Source: Desulfosporosinus orientis DSM 765 (GTDB taxonomy: Bacteria; Bacillota; Desulfitobacteriia; Desulfitobacteriales; Desulfitobacteriaceae). Taken from it: 64,000 bases of DNA. Below, piece by piece: positions 35,370-44,215 of the stretch. Position 1 is the stretch's first letter. The number at the start of each line of letters is the position of its first letter. Location: positions 1,352,001 to 1,416,000 of the forward strand of contig NC_016584.1 in NCBI RefSeq assembly GCF_000235605.1, in the 5' to 3' direction. The position numbers and the translations under genes were made by a program. The notes below the pieces were generated by a model. It searched no databases, was not told the DNA's origin, and saw only the letters and a list, made by a program, of their open reading frames with translations.

Positions 35370-35774
35370 ATGGGATTAAGTACTATTTTGGTGGTGGATG
35401 ATAATTATGGTATTCGTCGTCTTATGTATGAGTTTTTGACTCAAGAAGGTTATTTAGTGAAGCTGGCATCTGATGGACAAATGGCCTTACAAATGATTAA
35501 GGAAGAGAAACCTAGACTAATTTTACTTGATTTAAGAATGCCCGGATTAGGTGGAATGCAAACACTCACTAAATTAAGAGAATTAGACTTATGTGGTGAT
35601 ACAGCAGTCGTTATGATGAGTGCTTATTTTGATGCTAAGGATTTAAAAAAGTCAGTTCAAGAAGGATTAATCAAATACTTTATTATAAAACCCTTTGACC
35701 TTTTAGAGATTCGCGTTTTAATTCATGACTTAATGAGGGGAGATATTGACCAACGAGAGAACATTATATCCTAA
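35370..35774 (+). CDS. Single-domain response regulator (Spo0F/CheY-like)
   Basis: 134 aa with one receiver domain and no output domain. Acid pocket VVDDN, phosphorylation site Asp in LLDLRMPGLGG, switch Ser in MMSAY, and Lys in IIKPFD. The KPFDLLEIRVLI end resembles Spo0F. It is co-directional with the preceding DHp-like gene. It may act in a sporulation phosphorelay; the histidine kinase is not in the window. Confidence 0.85.
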   Translation: MGLSTILVVDDNYGIRRLMYEFLTQEGYLVKLASDGQMALQMIKEEKPRLILLDLRMPGLGGMQTLTKLRELDLCGDTAVVMMSAYFDAKDLKKSVQEGLIKYFIIKPFDLLEIRVLIHDLMRGDIDQRENIIS

Positions 35775-35986
35775 ATTCTAATTTAATTGATCAGCAGATG
35801 TCGAAGGCTAACATGTTTCACTTGCCTTAGTATTAGTGGATATTAAGGTTTTTTTGCATTATTGAACATAATTTGGGAAAAATATAATTTTACAAAGGCA
35901 CTTTACAATGCTAATTATATTGGAGTATTAGCATGGGCATTAATTTACAACCCCTTGTTATAAGTCAGGGCACTAATTGCTAGTAT

Positions 35987-36023
35987 AATAATACCCTAAA
36001 ACCTTTAGGGTATTATTTTTTAT
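35987..36023 (+). terminator. Terminator after the receiver gene
   Basis: 14-bp stem AATAATACCCTAAA (35987-36000) with TTTAGGGTATTATT (36004-36017), 3-nt loop, then T's. It lies ~210 nt past the stop; nothing else is evident in 35775-35986. Confidence 0.85.
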
Positions 36024-36113
36024 TGTTTTTAGACAAATTTCCCCTTACTTTGCAAAAAAGATGTGAGATGATTGGGCCTATCGGAAGAATAGGTATAAGA
36101 AAGAGAGAAGAGT

Positions 36114-36848
36114 ATGCATATAAAAAGAATATTTTCGTTTATTTTTTCCGCAACCATGGTATTATCGTCTTTAAGTTTAATTAATCCGGATAACGTTCAG
36201 GGTTCACAGGGAACAGTGATGACTGCAAGAATAACGAACCCGAATCCTTTGAAAGGCATCAAAAAACTGCAACAGGAGTCGATTAGTGCTGTTATTCTTG
36301 GCGACTCAATTGCGGTTAGTCAAGGAGCTTCCGATCCCTTTATTAAGGGATGGGATGTTAATCTTAAGGAAGCTTTATTTAAAAAGTATTCAAATGATAT
36401 CCTTTGGGACAACAAGGCTTCATCAGGAACACTTGTAGACTACTGCTTAACAAGAGCACCTGAAATAGAAGACACCACTGATCTTGTTTTGATTTGCGTA
36501 GGGAGAAACGATAGAAACTATTATACGCCTTCTGAGTTCAGCAGAAAATATGCCAAGTTAATTCGTCTTATTAAACGTAAAGCCCCGAAAGCAGATATCT
36601 ATTGCATAGTGGAACCACCTATGGTTTCTTCGGACGAATCCAAATTTTACGGCATTCGGAAATCTATTAGAAATGTATCCTCTGATGCTGATGTAAACTA
36701 CTTAAATGTTTGGAGTGTTTTTCCAAGGGATCAAGATGAGTTAGACAGTTTGTTAATGGATGGACTTCATCCAAATGACGAAGGTTATAAGCTTATGTCA
36801 AACTATATCTACAAACATTTAGTTTGGGATATTAACTCAAACAATTAA
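36114..36848 (+). CDS. Secreted SGNH/GDSL-type hydrolase
   Basis: 244 aa. N-terminal signal peptide (basic MHIKR, hydrophobic to about residue 24). Block I is LGDSIAVSQGASD with the nucleophilic serine; block III is VGRNDRNYY; block V is DGLHPNDEGY with the catalytic Asp-x-x-His. These place it in the SGNH esterase superfamily (GDSL lipase, acyltransferase or cell-wall deacetylase types). The substrate cannot be told from sequence. SD AAGAGAGAAGAG. Confidence 0.85.
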   Translation: MHIKRIFSFIFSATMVLSSLSLINPDNVQGSQGTVMTARITNPNPLKGIKKLQQESISAVILGDSIAVSQGASDPFIKGWDVNLKEALFKKYSNDILWDNKASSGTLVDYCLTRAPEIEDTTDLVLICVGRNDRNYYTPSEFSRKYAKLIRLIKRKAPKADIYCIVEPPMVSSDESKFYGIRKSIRNVSSDADVNYLNVWSVFPRDQDELDSLLMDGLHPNDEGYKLMSNYIYKHLVWDINSNN

Positions 36849-36870
36849 TCAAAGAGTTAATGTATAGGAA

Positions 36871-36892
36871 GGCCTAGGCAAACGCCTAGGCC
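36871..36892. terminator. Perfect hairpin after the SGNH hydrolase gene
   Basis: GGCCTAGGC (36871-36879) and GCCTAGGCC (36884-36892) with a 4-nt loop. No T-run follows, so termination strength is uncertain. Confidence 0.5.
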
Positions 36893-36906
36893 AGACCCCT
36901 AAAAGT

Positions 36907-37002
36907 TTAGGGCGCGAATTCAGGTATAGTTTTTAAAAATCCAGATACTCGGGTTATAATTCTCCACAATGCTACAAGAACACGAAGAAAGCCAAACAGC
37001 AT
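36907..37002 (-). CDS. 31-aa basic hydrophobic micropeptide
   Basis: ATG at 37002 behind AGAGGTGAA. Sequence pattern: LFGFLRVLVALWRIITRVSG then a Pro/Glu end. It is amphipathic with spaced arginines. No family recognised. The good SD makes coding plausible. Confidence 0.45.
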   Translation of the reverse strand: MLFGFLRVLVALWRIITRVSGFLKTIPEFAP

Positions 37003-37107
37003 TTATTTCACCTCTTCATTTGGATTCCTTAGAAAGAGCGAGTGCTTGATTTATACTATTCGGCATGTTTAATTAGTGTTCGAAATTATACAATATTTGA
37101 GTTTAAC

Positions 37108-37142
37108 GCAAAGCCCCTGACCGTTTTGGTTAGGGGCTTTGC
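37108..37142. terminator. Strong hairpin between two leftward small genes
   Basis: 15-nt arms (37108-37122 and 37128-37142), one mismatch, core AAGCCCCT/AGGGGCTT. It probably terminates the leftward 88-aa gene starting at 37427. Confidence 0.6.
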
Positions 37143-37160
37143 AGGCCATAAATTTATTAA

Positions 37161-37427
37161 TTAACTAATAATAAAACGTCTCCATGGAATTCTGCGCGGG
37201 TCAACAGTAGCCAAAAATTGTACAATATTTTTTTTCCCGCTGTATGTAGCTCTTCCCTGAGAGTCCTGGCTCATTAGGATGATGGGAATGCCAGGAAAAA
37301 CATGGCGATAAGCATTACGGGCCTTTTGAATTTCTTTATCGTTTTCAAATATATGTGGTTTAACCGCTACAACGGCAAAGGTTAGGTCCTGCTCTTTAAC
37401 AATAGCACCATTAATTTCATAACTCAT
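37161..37427 (-). CDS. 88-aa protein of unknown function
   Basis: Good SD (GAGGAGTTGAT) before the ATG. Compact alpha/beta-looking sequence (LTFAVVAVKPHIF; VFPGIPIILMSQD; IVQFLATVDPRRIPW). No recognised family, though the pattern is that of a globular, not membrane, protein. Monocistronic with hairpins on both sides. Confidence 0.65.
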   Translation of the reverse strand: MSYEINGAIVKEQDLTFAVVAVKPHIFENDKEIQKARNAYRHVFPGIPIILMSQDSQGRATYSGKKNIVQFLATVDPRRIPWRRFIIS

Positions 37428-37611
37428 AAAAAATCAACTCCTCGTACAAATGCAAAATTAGGTTTTCCAACAGCTTACTTAATTCGACATATTAGGAGAA
37501 ACACCTGTTAATTATAGCATGTTTGAAAGACTTATGAACTAAGAAGTATAAAACTTAAAAACCGAGTCTAGTATACCCTATTTGATTATTTCCATTAGCC
37601 TTGTAAAGTTA

Positions 37612-37652
37612 AAGATGTAGCCTAGGTTATAAACCAGGCTACATCTTTTTGA
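37612..37652. terminator. Terminator hairpin beside the micropeptide gene
   Basis: AAGATGTAGCCT (37612-37623) pairs with AGGCTACATCTT (37636-37647), with an inner GGTT/AACC; T-run follows on the plus strand. For the leftward micropeptide it lies just past the stop. Confidence 0.7.
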
Positions 37653-37660
37653 AAGATTAA

Positions 37661-37768
37661 TTAACAGTAGGGTCTTGGCGGTGGTGTTGGCGGCCTCCGG
37701 AGTCTAAAGAGTTCAAAGATGATGACCAATAATAGTACGATAATAATTATTAAAGCTGTAAGAATCAT
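37661..37768 (-). CDS. 35-aa membrane micropeptide with proline-rich Cys-ending tail (paralogue 1)
   Basis: Starts MILTALIIIIVLLLVIIFEL, one membrane helix, then RLRRPPTPPP and RPYC. SD GGGGTGA upstream. It is clearly paralogous to the peptide at 37902-38018: same MIL-x-ALIIII helix, RLRRP/WLRRP junction, proline run and cysteine. Two tandem copies with conserved layout and SDs argue for real genes. Function unknown. Confidence 0.65.
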   Translation of the reverse strand: MILTALIIIIVLLLVIIFELFRLRRPPTPPPRPYC

Positions 37769-37847
37769 GAACTTCACCCCTTATTTTTAATGACATAAGT
37801 GAGAGATGATTCTAATACATGTTATTCAGCTTGTCTGGCAAATGTGC

Positions 37848-37895
37848 AAAAAAGTATTGCTCCACGAGTTTTTAATCCGTGGAGCAATACTTTTT
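37848..37895. terminator. Strong bidirectional terminator between the two micropeptide genes
   Basis: 18-nt arms AAAAAGTATTGCTCCACG (37849-37866) and its complement (37878-37895), A-rich left and T-rich right. It ends the leftward gene that starts at 38018. Confidence 0.85.
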
Positions 37896-37901
37896 ATTCT
37901 G

Positions 37902-38018
37902 TTAGAATAATAGTCTCTGGCATGGTGGCGGCGGCAAGATTGGTCTTCGAAGCCATCGTAATTGCCCGATTATGATTAGAAGTAAAATAATGATGATTAT
38001 CAACGCAACTAGAATCAT
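37902..38018 (-). CDS. 38-aa membrane micropeptide with proline-rich tail (paralogue 2)
   Basis: Starts MILVALIIIIILLLIIIGQL, then RWLRRPILPPPPC and a short end. Consensus SD GAGGAGGTGAA. Paralogous to the gene at 37661-37768, each with its own terminator. The membrane helix plus arginine junction predicts the proline/cysteine tail on the cytoplasmic side. Function unknown. Confidence 0.65.
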   Translation of the reverse strand: MILVALIIIIILLLIIIGQLRWLRRPILPPPPCQRLLF

Positions 38019-38280
38019 ATTCTTCACCTCCTCATTAGAATCTCATAAGAGATCTCAAAGAAAGAAATGAGAAGGTTTCTGGTGTATATTATGCAACATG
38101 TCCTTTAAATGTTCGGGGTGTTTAAATTAACATATTTCAGTACACTTTCAGTGCATTCTCAGGTATGTTTCAGGTTGTTATGGCATAATAAAGTTGTCTT
38201 AAGCACTAAATAATTAGCTGTTAATAATATTAACAGTTAATATATTTTTCACTTTTTTCATATTACCTTCCTTCCTTTTT

Positions 38281-38308
38281 CCCCCCTCTGATGAGGGGGC
38301 TTTTTTTT
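38281..38308 (+). terminator. Terminator in the gap before the opp operon
   Basis: CCCCCTC (38282-38288) pairs with GAGGGGG across TGAT, followed by CTTTTTTTT. No gene precedes it on the plus strand within 38019-38280, where nothing else is seen. It may insulate the opp promoter or end an unseen short transcript. Confidence 0.75.
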
Positions 38309-38347
38309 CTCCAGAAATTAGTAAACTTATTCTCTTTTTTATCTCTT

Positions 38348-38374
38348 TTGTCAAATCTAAATCCCTTCTATAAT
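38348..38374 (+). promoter_or_regulatory. Possible sigma-A promoter of the opp operon
   Basis: TTGTCA (38348-38353) and TATAAT (38369-38374), 15-nt spacer. The leader to oppA would be ~220 nt and carries two SD-like sites unconnected to oppA. The match is fair and the spacer is short. Confidence 0.4.
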
Positions 38375-38532
38375 TAAAATAATATTGACGTAATAATATA
38401 ACATTATTATTTAGCTTAAGATGTAGTTTACATAAAGGAGGTATTTATTAGTACTTCCAAAGAAAGTAAATGGCGCAACTTAAGACAATATTTGATTAGC
38501 TGTATTTGAAAAATGAAGAAAGGAGTATAGCA

Positions 38533-38562
38533 ATGGTTAGGCAACCATCAATGAACAATTAA
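38533..38562 (+). CDS. Possible 9-aa leader peptide upstream of oppA
   Basis: ATG 38533 follows AAAGGAG with proper spacing and encodes MVRQPSMNN then stop, 36 nt before the oppA ATG. An SD this good with no other gene suggests a translated leader that could tune oppA. Speculative. Confidence 0.3.
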   Translation: MVRQPSMNN

Positions 38563-38598
38563 TTATTCAAGAAATTAAGTTGGGGAGGGGAAAAAATT

Positions 38599-40227
38599 AT
38601 GTTCAAAAATCGTAAAGGGTTAGTCACGATTGTATCAGGAGCTTTGATATTTGGCTTATTATTGACTGGTTGTGGTACAACAAATCCGAGTGCAGGAACA
38701 TCGTCATCAAATGAAATGAAAGTTAGTTATGCCCCCGGCTCGGAACCAAAGACACTTGATCCCCAGATGTCCAATGGTATTCCTGAAGCTATTATGGAAT
38801 TGAACTTGTTTGAAGGGTTAATGCGCTTAGATAAGGATAGTAATCCGCAAAATGCAATTGCTGATAGTATTGAAGTTAGCCCAGATGGTCTTAAATACAC
38901 TATTAAACTTAAAGATACCAAGTGGAGTAATGGAGACCCTGTAACCGCAGATGATTTTAAGTTTGCTTGGATGCATGCCTTAGATCCTGCTGCCGCTGCA
39001 GAATATGCATACCAATTGTTCTATATTAAGAATGGTGAGGCTTACAACAGTAATAACGCTAAAGCAGAAGATGTAGGAATTAAGGTTGTTGATCCTAAGA
39101 CGTTGGAAATTACCTTAGAAAGTCCTACTCCATACTTTAAATCGTTACTGGCCTTTCCCACCTATTATCCGGTAGATAAAAAAAATGTTGAAGCTAATCC
39201 AAAATGGAATTTACAGCCCGAAACATTTGTTTCTAACGGTCCTTTTAAAATGCAATCTTGGAGTCATAATGACAAATTGGTACTCGTTAAGAATCCTAAT
39301 TACTGGGATGCTGATAGTGTAAAACTTTCGGAATTAACCTTCAATCTTGTTTCAGACGGTAAAGCCGCTTTGACCGCTTTTGAGGCTGGGCAATTAGATG
39401 GTGTGGATCAAAGTGATGTACCGATCTCAGATTTGGATCGCCTCAAACAAGCCGGTAGTCTGAAAACTACTCCTTATTTAGGAACATATTTTTATCGATT
39501 CAATGTAACCAAGAAACCTCTGGATAATCCTAAAGTTCGACAAGCCCTATCTCTAGCAATTAACCGTCAAGCACTGATTGATAATGTATTTAAAGGTGGC
39601 CAAATTCCTGCCTTAGGCTATGTTCCGGGAGGAATTCCGGATGCTGAAAACGGTAAGACCTTTAGGGACATTGGGGGAGAACTGTTTAAAGAAGATCTTG
39701 CTAAGGCGAAACAATTATTAGCTGAGGCCGGTTATCCCGATGGCAAAAACTTCCCTGAATTAACGATCTTGTACAACACTAATGGTTCACACCAACTTCC
39801 AGCCCAAGCAATTCAGGATATGTGGGCTAAGAATTTGGGGATTAATGTAAAGCTGCTTGGTCAGGAATGGAAAGTATATCAACGGTCCGAACAAGACCTG
39901 CAATATGATATTGCACGGGCTGGTTGGATTGGAGACTATATTGACCCAATGACATTTATGGATATGTTCGTTACTAATGGCGGAAACAATCAAACTGGTT
40001 GGTCTAACGCTGATTATGACAAAGACATTCAAACTGCCAAACAATCCGGCGATCAAAAAGCTCGTATGCAGGCTATGCATGAAGCAGAAGAAGTTTTAAT
40101 CAATGAAATGCCCATTATGCCAATTTACTACTACACAAATTACTATGTGCTTAAGGATAATATTAAAGGTGTCATTCAGTTACCATTAGGATTCACTGAC
40201 TTCAAATATGCTACAGTAGAGAAATAA
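38599..40227 (+). CDS. oppA: Oligopeptide/dipeptide ABC transporter, substrate-binding lipoprotein
   Basis: 542-aa SBP family 5 (cluster C) protein. Lipoprotein signal with lipobox LLTGC (Cys ~26), so it is tethered outside the membrane. Family motifs: GSEPKTLDPQ, YTIKLKDTKWSNGDPVTADDF, PNYWDADSVK and PLDNPKVRQALSLAINRQ. It binds peptides or nickel-type ligands and delivers them to OppBC; the ligand is not predictable here. SD GGGGAGGGGAA. First of five genes on one strand. Confidence 0.93.
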   Translation: MFKNRKGLVTIVSGALIFGLLLTGCGTTNPSAGTSSSNEMKVSYAPGSEPKTLDPQMSNGIPEAIMELNLFEGLMRLDKDSNPQNAIADSIEVSPDGLKYTIKLKDTKWSNGDPVTADDFKFAWMHALDPAAAAEYAYQLFYIKNGEAYNSNNAKAEDVGIKVVDPKTLEITLESPTPYFKSLLAFPTYYPVDKKNVEANPKWNLQPETFVSNGPFKMQSWSHNDKLVLVKNPNYWDADSVKLSELTFNLVSDGKAALTAFEAGQLDGVDQSDVPISDLDRLKQAGSLKTTPYLGTYFYRFNVTKKPLDNPKVRQALSLAINRQALIDNVFKGGQIPALGYVPGGIPDAENGKTFRDIGGELFKEDLAKAKQLLAEAGYPDGKNFPELTILYNTNGSHQLPAQAIQDMWAKNLGINVKLLGQEWKVYQRSEQDLQYDIARAGWIGDYIDPMTFMDMFVTNGGNNQTGWSNADYDKDIQTAKQSGDQKARMQAMHEAEEVLINEMPIMPIYYYTNYYVLKDNIKGVIQLPLGFTDFKYATVEK

Positions 40228-40303
40228 ACTCACAAGCAGACAAAATAAAAGGGGCGAGTTTTTCAACTTGCCCCTTACCAGTTGGTGACTGAGGAGGACG
40301 TAT

Positions 40304-41236
40304 ATGGCACGGTATTTATTAGGAAGAATTGCATCAGCCCTTTTAGTGATCTGGCTGGTTATAACTCTCACATTTCTTTTGATGCATGCAATTCCGGGGG
40401 GGCCATTTTCTTCGGAAAAAGTTTTACCTCCGGCCATCATGGCAAATATAAACCAGCGGTATCATTTAGATGATCCTTTAAGCAAACAATATTTTGATTA
40501 TCTTAAAAATATTGCCCATTTTAACTTCGGTCCAACGTTCCGTTATGAGGGACGTACAGTTAATGATTTGTTTAAGGAAGGTCTGCCGAAGACCATAGAA
40601 CTTGGGTTTATTGCCACTGTTTTGGCCCTGGCTGGCGGAACTATCATGGGAATTATCGCTGCCCTGAAACAAAATAAGACACCGGACTATATAGCCACCT
40701 TTATGGCAACTATCGGTGTATCTGTCCCAAGTTTTGTTTTAGCAACCTTTTTGCAATATTTTGTTGGTTTCAAAACTCATTGGTTTCCGCCCATCGGCTG
40801 GGGGGAAGTTAAAAATTTAGTTTTACCGGCGCTGGCTTTAAGTGCCTATCCTATTGCCCAGATTACGCGTCTCACACGGTCAAGTATGTTAGATGTCTTG
40901 AATCAAGATTATATTCGAACTGCAAAGTCAAAAGGGCTGCCTGGCTATATTATCGTTATTCGTCATGCTTTAAGGAATGCTTTGATTCCGGTTGTTACCT
41001 TTATGGGGCCTTTTTTTGCTTATATTTTAACGGGAAATTTTGTTGTCGAGTTCGTATTTAATATTCCTGGAATTGGTCAGTTTTTTGTAACCAGTATCGG
41101 TAACCGAGATTATCCGGTCATTATGGGGACAACGATCTTGTTTGCCACTTTGCTCGTGACCTTTAATCTTTTGGTGGATATACTTTATACTGTACTTGAC
41201 CCAAGGATTAAACTTACGGGTCGAAAGGGGGCCTAG
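40304..41236 (+). CDS. oppB: Oligopeptide ABC transporter permease, OppB type
   Basis: 310-aa membrane protein, six-helix binding-protein-dependent permease. Starts MARYLLGRIASALLVIWLVITLTF. The EAA-like cytoplasmic loop (QDYIRTAKSKGLPGYIIVIRHALRNA) is the contact site for OppD/F. The gap to oppA is 76 nt and contains a short GGGGCGAGTTT...AACTTGCCCC hairpin (near 40250-40275), which could reduce permease expression relative to the binding protein. Confidence 0.93.
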   Translation: MARYLLGRIASALLVIWLVITLTFLLMHAIPGGPFSSEKVLPPAIMANINQRYHLDDPLSKQYFDYLKNIAHFNFGPTFRYEGRTVNDLFKEGLPKTIELGFIATVLALAGGTIMGIIAALKQNKTPDYIATFMATIGVSVPSFVLATFLQYFVGFKTHWFPPIGWGEVKNLVLPALALSAYPIAQITRLTRSSMLDVLNQDYIRTAKSKGLPGYIIVIRHALRNALIPVVTFMGPFFAYILTGNFVVEFVFNIPGIGQFFVTSIGNRDYPVIMGTTILFATLLVTFNLLVDILYTVLDPRIKLTGRKGA

Positions 41237-41238
41237 TC

Positions 41239-42150
41239 TTGAGTATACCTGTTGATTCTTTTTCTCCGCTGCAGCATGGTTTTAAGGCCGAGGCAATAAA
41301 TCGGCCTAGTACAACTTTATGGCAAGATGCCTGGCGTCGTTTCCGTAAGAATCCTTTAGCCATGGGGGGACTAGCGGTACTTACCTTAATTATTCTTTTT
41401 GCGATTTTCGGGCCCTTCTTTTCTCATTTCGATTATAAAACCAATAATTTAATGGCTACTAACCAATATCCTGATTGGATACACCCTTTTGGCACAGACG
41501 AATTAGGTCGGGATATTCTAACCAGGGCGATGTTTGGTGCCCGCATATCCTTATTGATTGGTTTTGGATCAGTAGCTATAAACTTGACAATCGGAATTTT
41601 TTACGGCGGTATATCCGGTTATATTGGTGGTTGGCTTGATAATTTGATGCAGAGGATCATTGATACCATTTATAGCATTCCGGATTTACTTTATGTTATT
41701 TTGTTAATGGTTACTTTTGGCTCCGGTTTACGGAATATCTTTATTGTTTTAGGGCTAGTTAACTGGGTGCCAATGGCTCGTATAGTTAGGGGACAGATTT
41801 TGGCTCTCCGGGAACAGGAATTTGTTTTGGCAGCGCGAACTTTAGGCGCTAGTACGCCAAGAATCTTGATAAAACATTTACTCCCCAATAGCATAGGGCA
41901 AATAATCATTGTCTCGGCATTACAAATCCCGGCGGCTATCTTTATGGAATCCTTTCTAAGTTTTATTGGTTTAGGCGTCCAAGCACCATTGGTTAGCCTG
42001 GGCTCTATGGCCTCTGATGGGAGAATGAATATTCCTTCTTACCCTTATTCTCTAATCTTTCCGGCAGCCATGATTGCTCTCTTAATGTTGGCCTTTAACT
42101 TTGTTGGAGATGGGCTGAGAGATGCCTTTGACCCGAAAATGCGTAAGTAA
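41239..42150 (+). CDS. oppC: Oligopeptide ABC transporter permease, OppC type
   Basis: 303-aa permease with an N-terminal cytoplasmic extension (WRRFRKNPLAMGGLAVL), as usual for OppC/DppC, then six membrane segments. EAA loop: QEFVLAARTLGASTPRILIKHLLPNS. Start TTG 41239, 2 nt after the oppB stop, with AAAGGGGG as SD. It pairs with OppB to form the pore. Confidence 0.93.
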   Translation: MSIPVDSFSPLQHGFKAEAINRPSTTLWQDAWRRFRKNPLAMGGLAVLTLIILFAIFGPFFSHFDYKTNNLMATNQYPDWIHPFGTDELGRDILTRAMFGARISLLIGFGSVAINLTIGIFYGGISGYIGGWLDNLMQRIIDTIYSIPDLLYVILLMVTFGSGLRNIFIVLGLVNWVPMARIVRGQILALREQEFVLAARTLGASTPRILIKHLLPNSIGQIIIVSALQIPAAIFMESFLSFIGLGVQAPLVSLGSMASDGRMNIPSYPYSLIFPAAMIALLMLAFNFVGDGLRDAFDPKMRK

Positions 42151-42163
42151 GGGGGAGAAAAAC

Positions 42164-43186
42164 GTGCAGCATTTACAACATTTATTAGAAGTGGATAACC
42201 TAAGTACCTCTTTCTTCACTTATGCTGGGGAGGTTAGAGCAGTATCCGGAGTGAGCTTCCATGTTGATGAAGGAGAGGCTTTAGGCATCGTCGGTGAATC
42301 AGGCTGCGGAAAATCTGTCACTGTTCAATCCGTGATGCGTCTTATTCCCAATCCTCCGGGTAAGATAGTTGGTGGGCAAATTCGTTTTTTGGGGCAAGAT
42401 TTAGTTAAACTTTCTGAGAAACAAATGACAGAAATCCGGGGAAAATCCATGGGAATGATTTTTCAGGATCCCATGACTTCCTTGAACCCAGTTTTAACGA
42501 TTGGACGACAAATGACAGAAGTTCTGCAACGGCATGAAGGCATTGGGAAACAGGAAGCTATGGAACGGGCAGAAAAATATTTAGAGATGGTTGGAATTCC
42601 TAATGCCAAGCGGCGCTTAAAACAATATCCACATGAATTTTCCGGGGGAATGCGGCAACGTGTTATGATTGCATTGGCTTTGTTATGTAATCCTAAATTA
42701 TTAATTGCTGACGAACCGACGACGGCATTAGACGTTACAATTCAAGCCCAGATCCTAGAATTAATGAAAGATTTAAAACAGAAAATTAATACTTCAATCA
42801 TATTAATTACTCATGATCTTGGTGTGGTAGCCGGTCTTTGTTCCCGGATAATCGTGATGTATGGGGGTAAGATTGTCGAAAGTGGTACAGTTCATGATAT
42901 TTTTAAATCTCCACAACACCCTTATACCTGGGGATTGTTAAAAAGTGTACCACGTTTAGATGATCAGAGCCGTACCAAGCTCTTACCAATTAACGGGACA
43001 CCGCCTGATTTATTACAACCTCCGGTAGGATGCGGTTTTACGGCTCGCTGTTCTTATGCAATGAAAATTTGCGCCGAAAAGCCGCCAGAAGTTACCGAAA
43101 TATGTCCCGGTCATCAAGCGGCTTGCTGGCTCCTGCATCATCAGGCACCTAAGAATGCCTTTTCCGCAAAGGGGGGAGTGGAATGA
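42164..43186 (+). CDS. oppD: Oligopeptide ABC transporter ATP-binding protein, OppD type
   Basis: 340 aa. Walker [15 protein letters not shown]-loop FQDPMTSLNP, signature HEFSGGMRQRV, Walker B LLIADEPTTALD, H-loop ITHDLG. The C-terminal oligopeptide-transporter extension carries the cysteine motif (GCGFTARCSYAMKIC, EICPGH), which can hold a 4Fe-4S cluster in OppD/DppD proteins. Start GTG 42164 with GGGGGAG at 6-nt spacing. Confidence 0.94.
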   Translation: MQHLQHLLEVDNLSTSFFTYAGEVRAVSGVSFHVDEGEALGIVGESGCGKSVTVQSVMRLIPNPPGKIVGGQIRFLGQDLVKLSEKQMTEIRGKSMGMIFQDPMTSLNPVLTIGRQMTEVLQRHEGIGKQEAMERAEKYLEMVGIPNAKRRLKQYPHEFSGGMRQRVMIALALLCNPKLLIADEPTTALDVTIQAQILELMKDLKQKINTSIILITHDLGVVAGLCSRIIVMYGGKIVESGTVHDIFKSPQHPYTWGLLKSVPRLDDQSRTKLLPINGTPPDLLQPPVGCGFTARCSYAMKICAEKPPEVTEICPGHQAACWLLHHQAPKNAFSAKGGVE

Positions 43187-44157
43187 AAAATGAAGTGATT
43201 TTAGAGGTTGAGAATCTAGTAAAACACTTCCCCCTTGAAGCGGGTTTCTTTTCTAGCAATCAAAAAAAGGTTCATGCAGTAAACGGAATCTCTTTTCAAT
43301 TAAATAAAGGGGAAACCCTAGGAGTAGTTGGAGAAAGTGGCTGCGGTAAATCGACAGCTGGTCGGACGATTATCCGTTTATATGAACCTACATCCGGGGT
43401 TATTAAGTATCAAGGAAAGAATATCCTTGACTATAACGCCAGAGAAATGCTTGCTGTGCGCCGGGATATTCAAATGATTTTCCAAGATCCCTATGCTTCT
43501 CTGAACCCCCGAATGACTGTTGGTGATATTATCGGTGAGGCTCTGGATATTCATCATTTGGCTCGCGGACAAAAGAGAACCGATCGTATCTACGAATTAT
43601 TGGAGACAGTAGGACTTAATCCTGAGCACGCTAATCGTTTTCCTCATGAGTTTTCCGGCGGGCAGCGTCAGCGCATAGGGATAGCCCGATCACTATCGGT
43701 TAATCCAAAATTGATTATTTGTGATGAGCCGATATCTGCCTTAGACGTATCTATTCAAGCGCAGATTGTTAATATGTTGGAAGAGCTTCAGGAAAAGCTT
43801 GGTTTAACCTATTTGTTCATAGCCCACGATCTTTCTATGGTTAAGCATATCTCTCATCGAATTGCTGTAATGTATTTGGGCCGAATTGTTGAATTGACTG
43901 ACAGCTTTACCCTTTATGAAAAACCTCTACATCCCTATACTCAGGCCCTATTATCGGCTATTCCCATACCAGATCCTGATATTGAAGCAACGCGCCAGCA
44001 TCAAGTACTGAAGGGAACTGTACCGAGCCCAATTGATCCCCCTTCAGGATGTTATTTCCGAACACGCTGTCCAAAGGCGAAAGAAGTTTGTTCACTAAGT
44101 ACTCCTGAATTGATTGAACGAGGTAACAATCATTTAGTCGCTTGCCATTGTGTTTAA
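43183..44157 (+). CDS. oppF: Oligopeptide ABC transporter ATP-binding protein, OppF type
   Basis: 324 aa. Walker [15 protein letters not shown]-loop [11 protein letters not shown], signature [11 protein letters not shown], Walker [14 protein letters not shown]-loop IAHDLS. The C-terminal extension has a cysteine set ([15 protein letters not shown]). ATGA overlap with oppD. The N-terminus shows the F-type insertion ([17 protein letters not shown]). Last gene of the transporter operon, followed by a terminator. Confidence 0.94.
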   Translation: MKNEVILEVENLVKHFPLEAGFFSSNQKKVHAVNGISFQLNKGETLGVVGESGCGKSTAGRTIIRLYEPTSGVIKYQGKNILDYNAREMLAVRRDIQMIFQDPYASLNPRMTVGDIIGEALDIHHLARGQKRTDRIYELLETVGLNPEHANRFPHEFSGGQRQRIGIARSLSVNPKLIICDEPISALDVSIQAQIVNMLEELQEKLGLTYLFIAHDLSMVKHISHRIAVMYLGRIVELTDSFTLYEKPLHPYTQALLSAIPIPDPDIEATRQHQVLKGTVPSPIDPPSGCYFRTRCPKAKEVCSLSTPELIERGNNHLVACHCV

Positions 44158-44189
44158 TTGTAGCATCGAAGTTATGGCACCAGGTAATT

Positions 44190-44215
44190 AGGCCCTCCAT
44201 TTTTGGAGGGCCTTT
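44190..44215 (+). terminator. Terminator of the opp operon; its 3' arm is also an SD
   Basis: GGCCCTCCA (44191-44199) pairs with TGGAGGGCC (44204-44212), 4-nt loop, then TTT. The GGAGGG of the 3' arm lies just before a TTG start at 44214. Confidence 0.8.
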
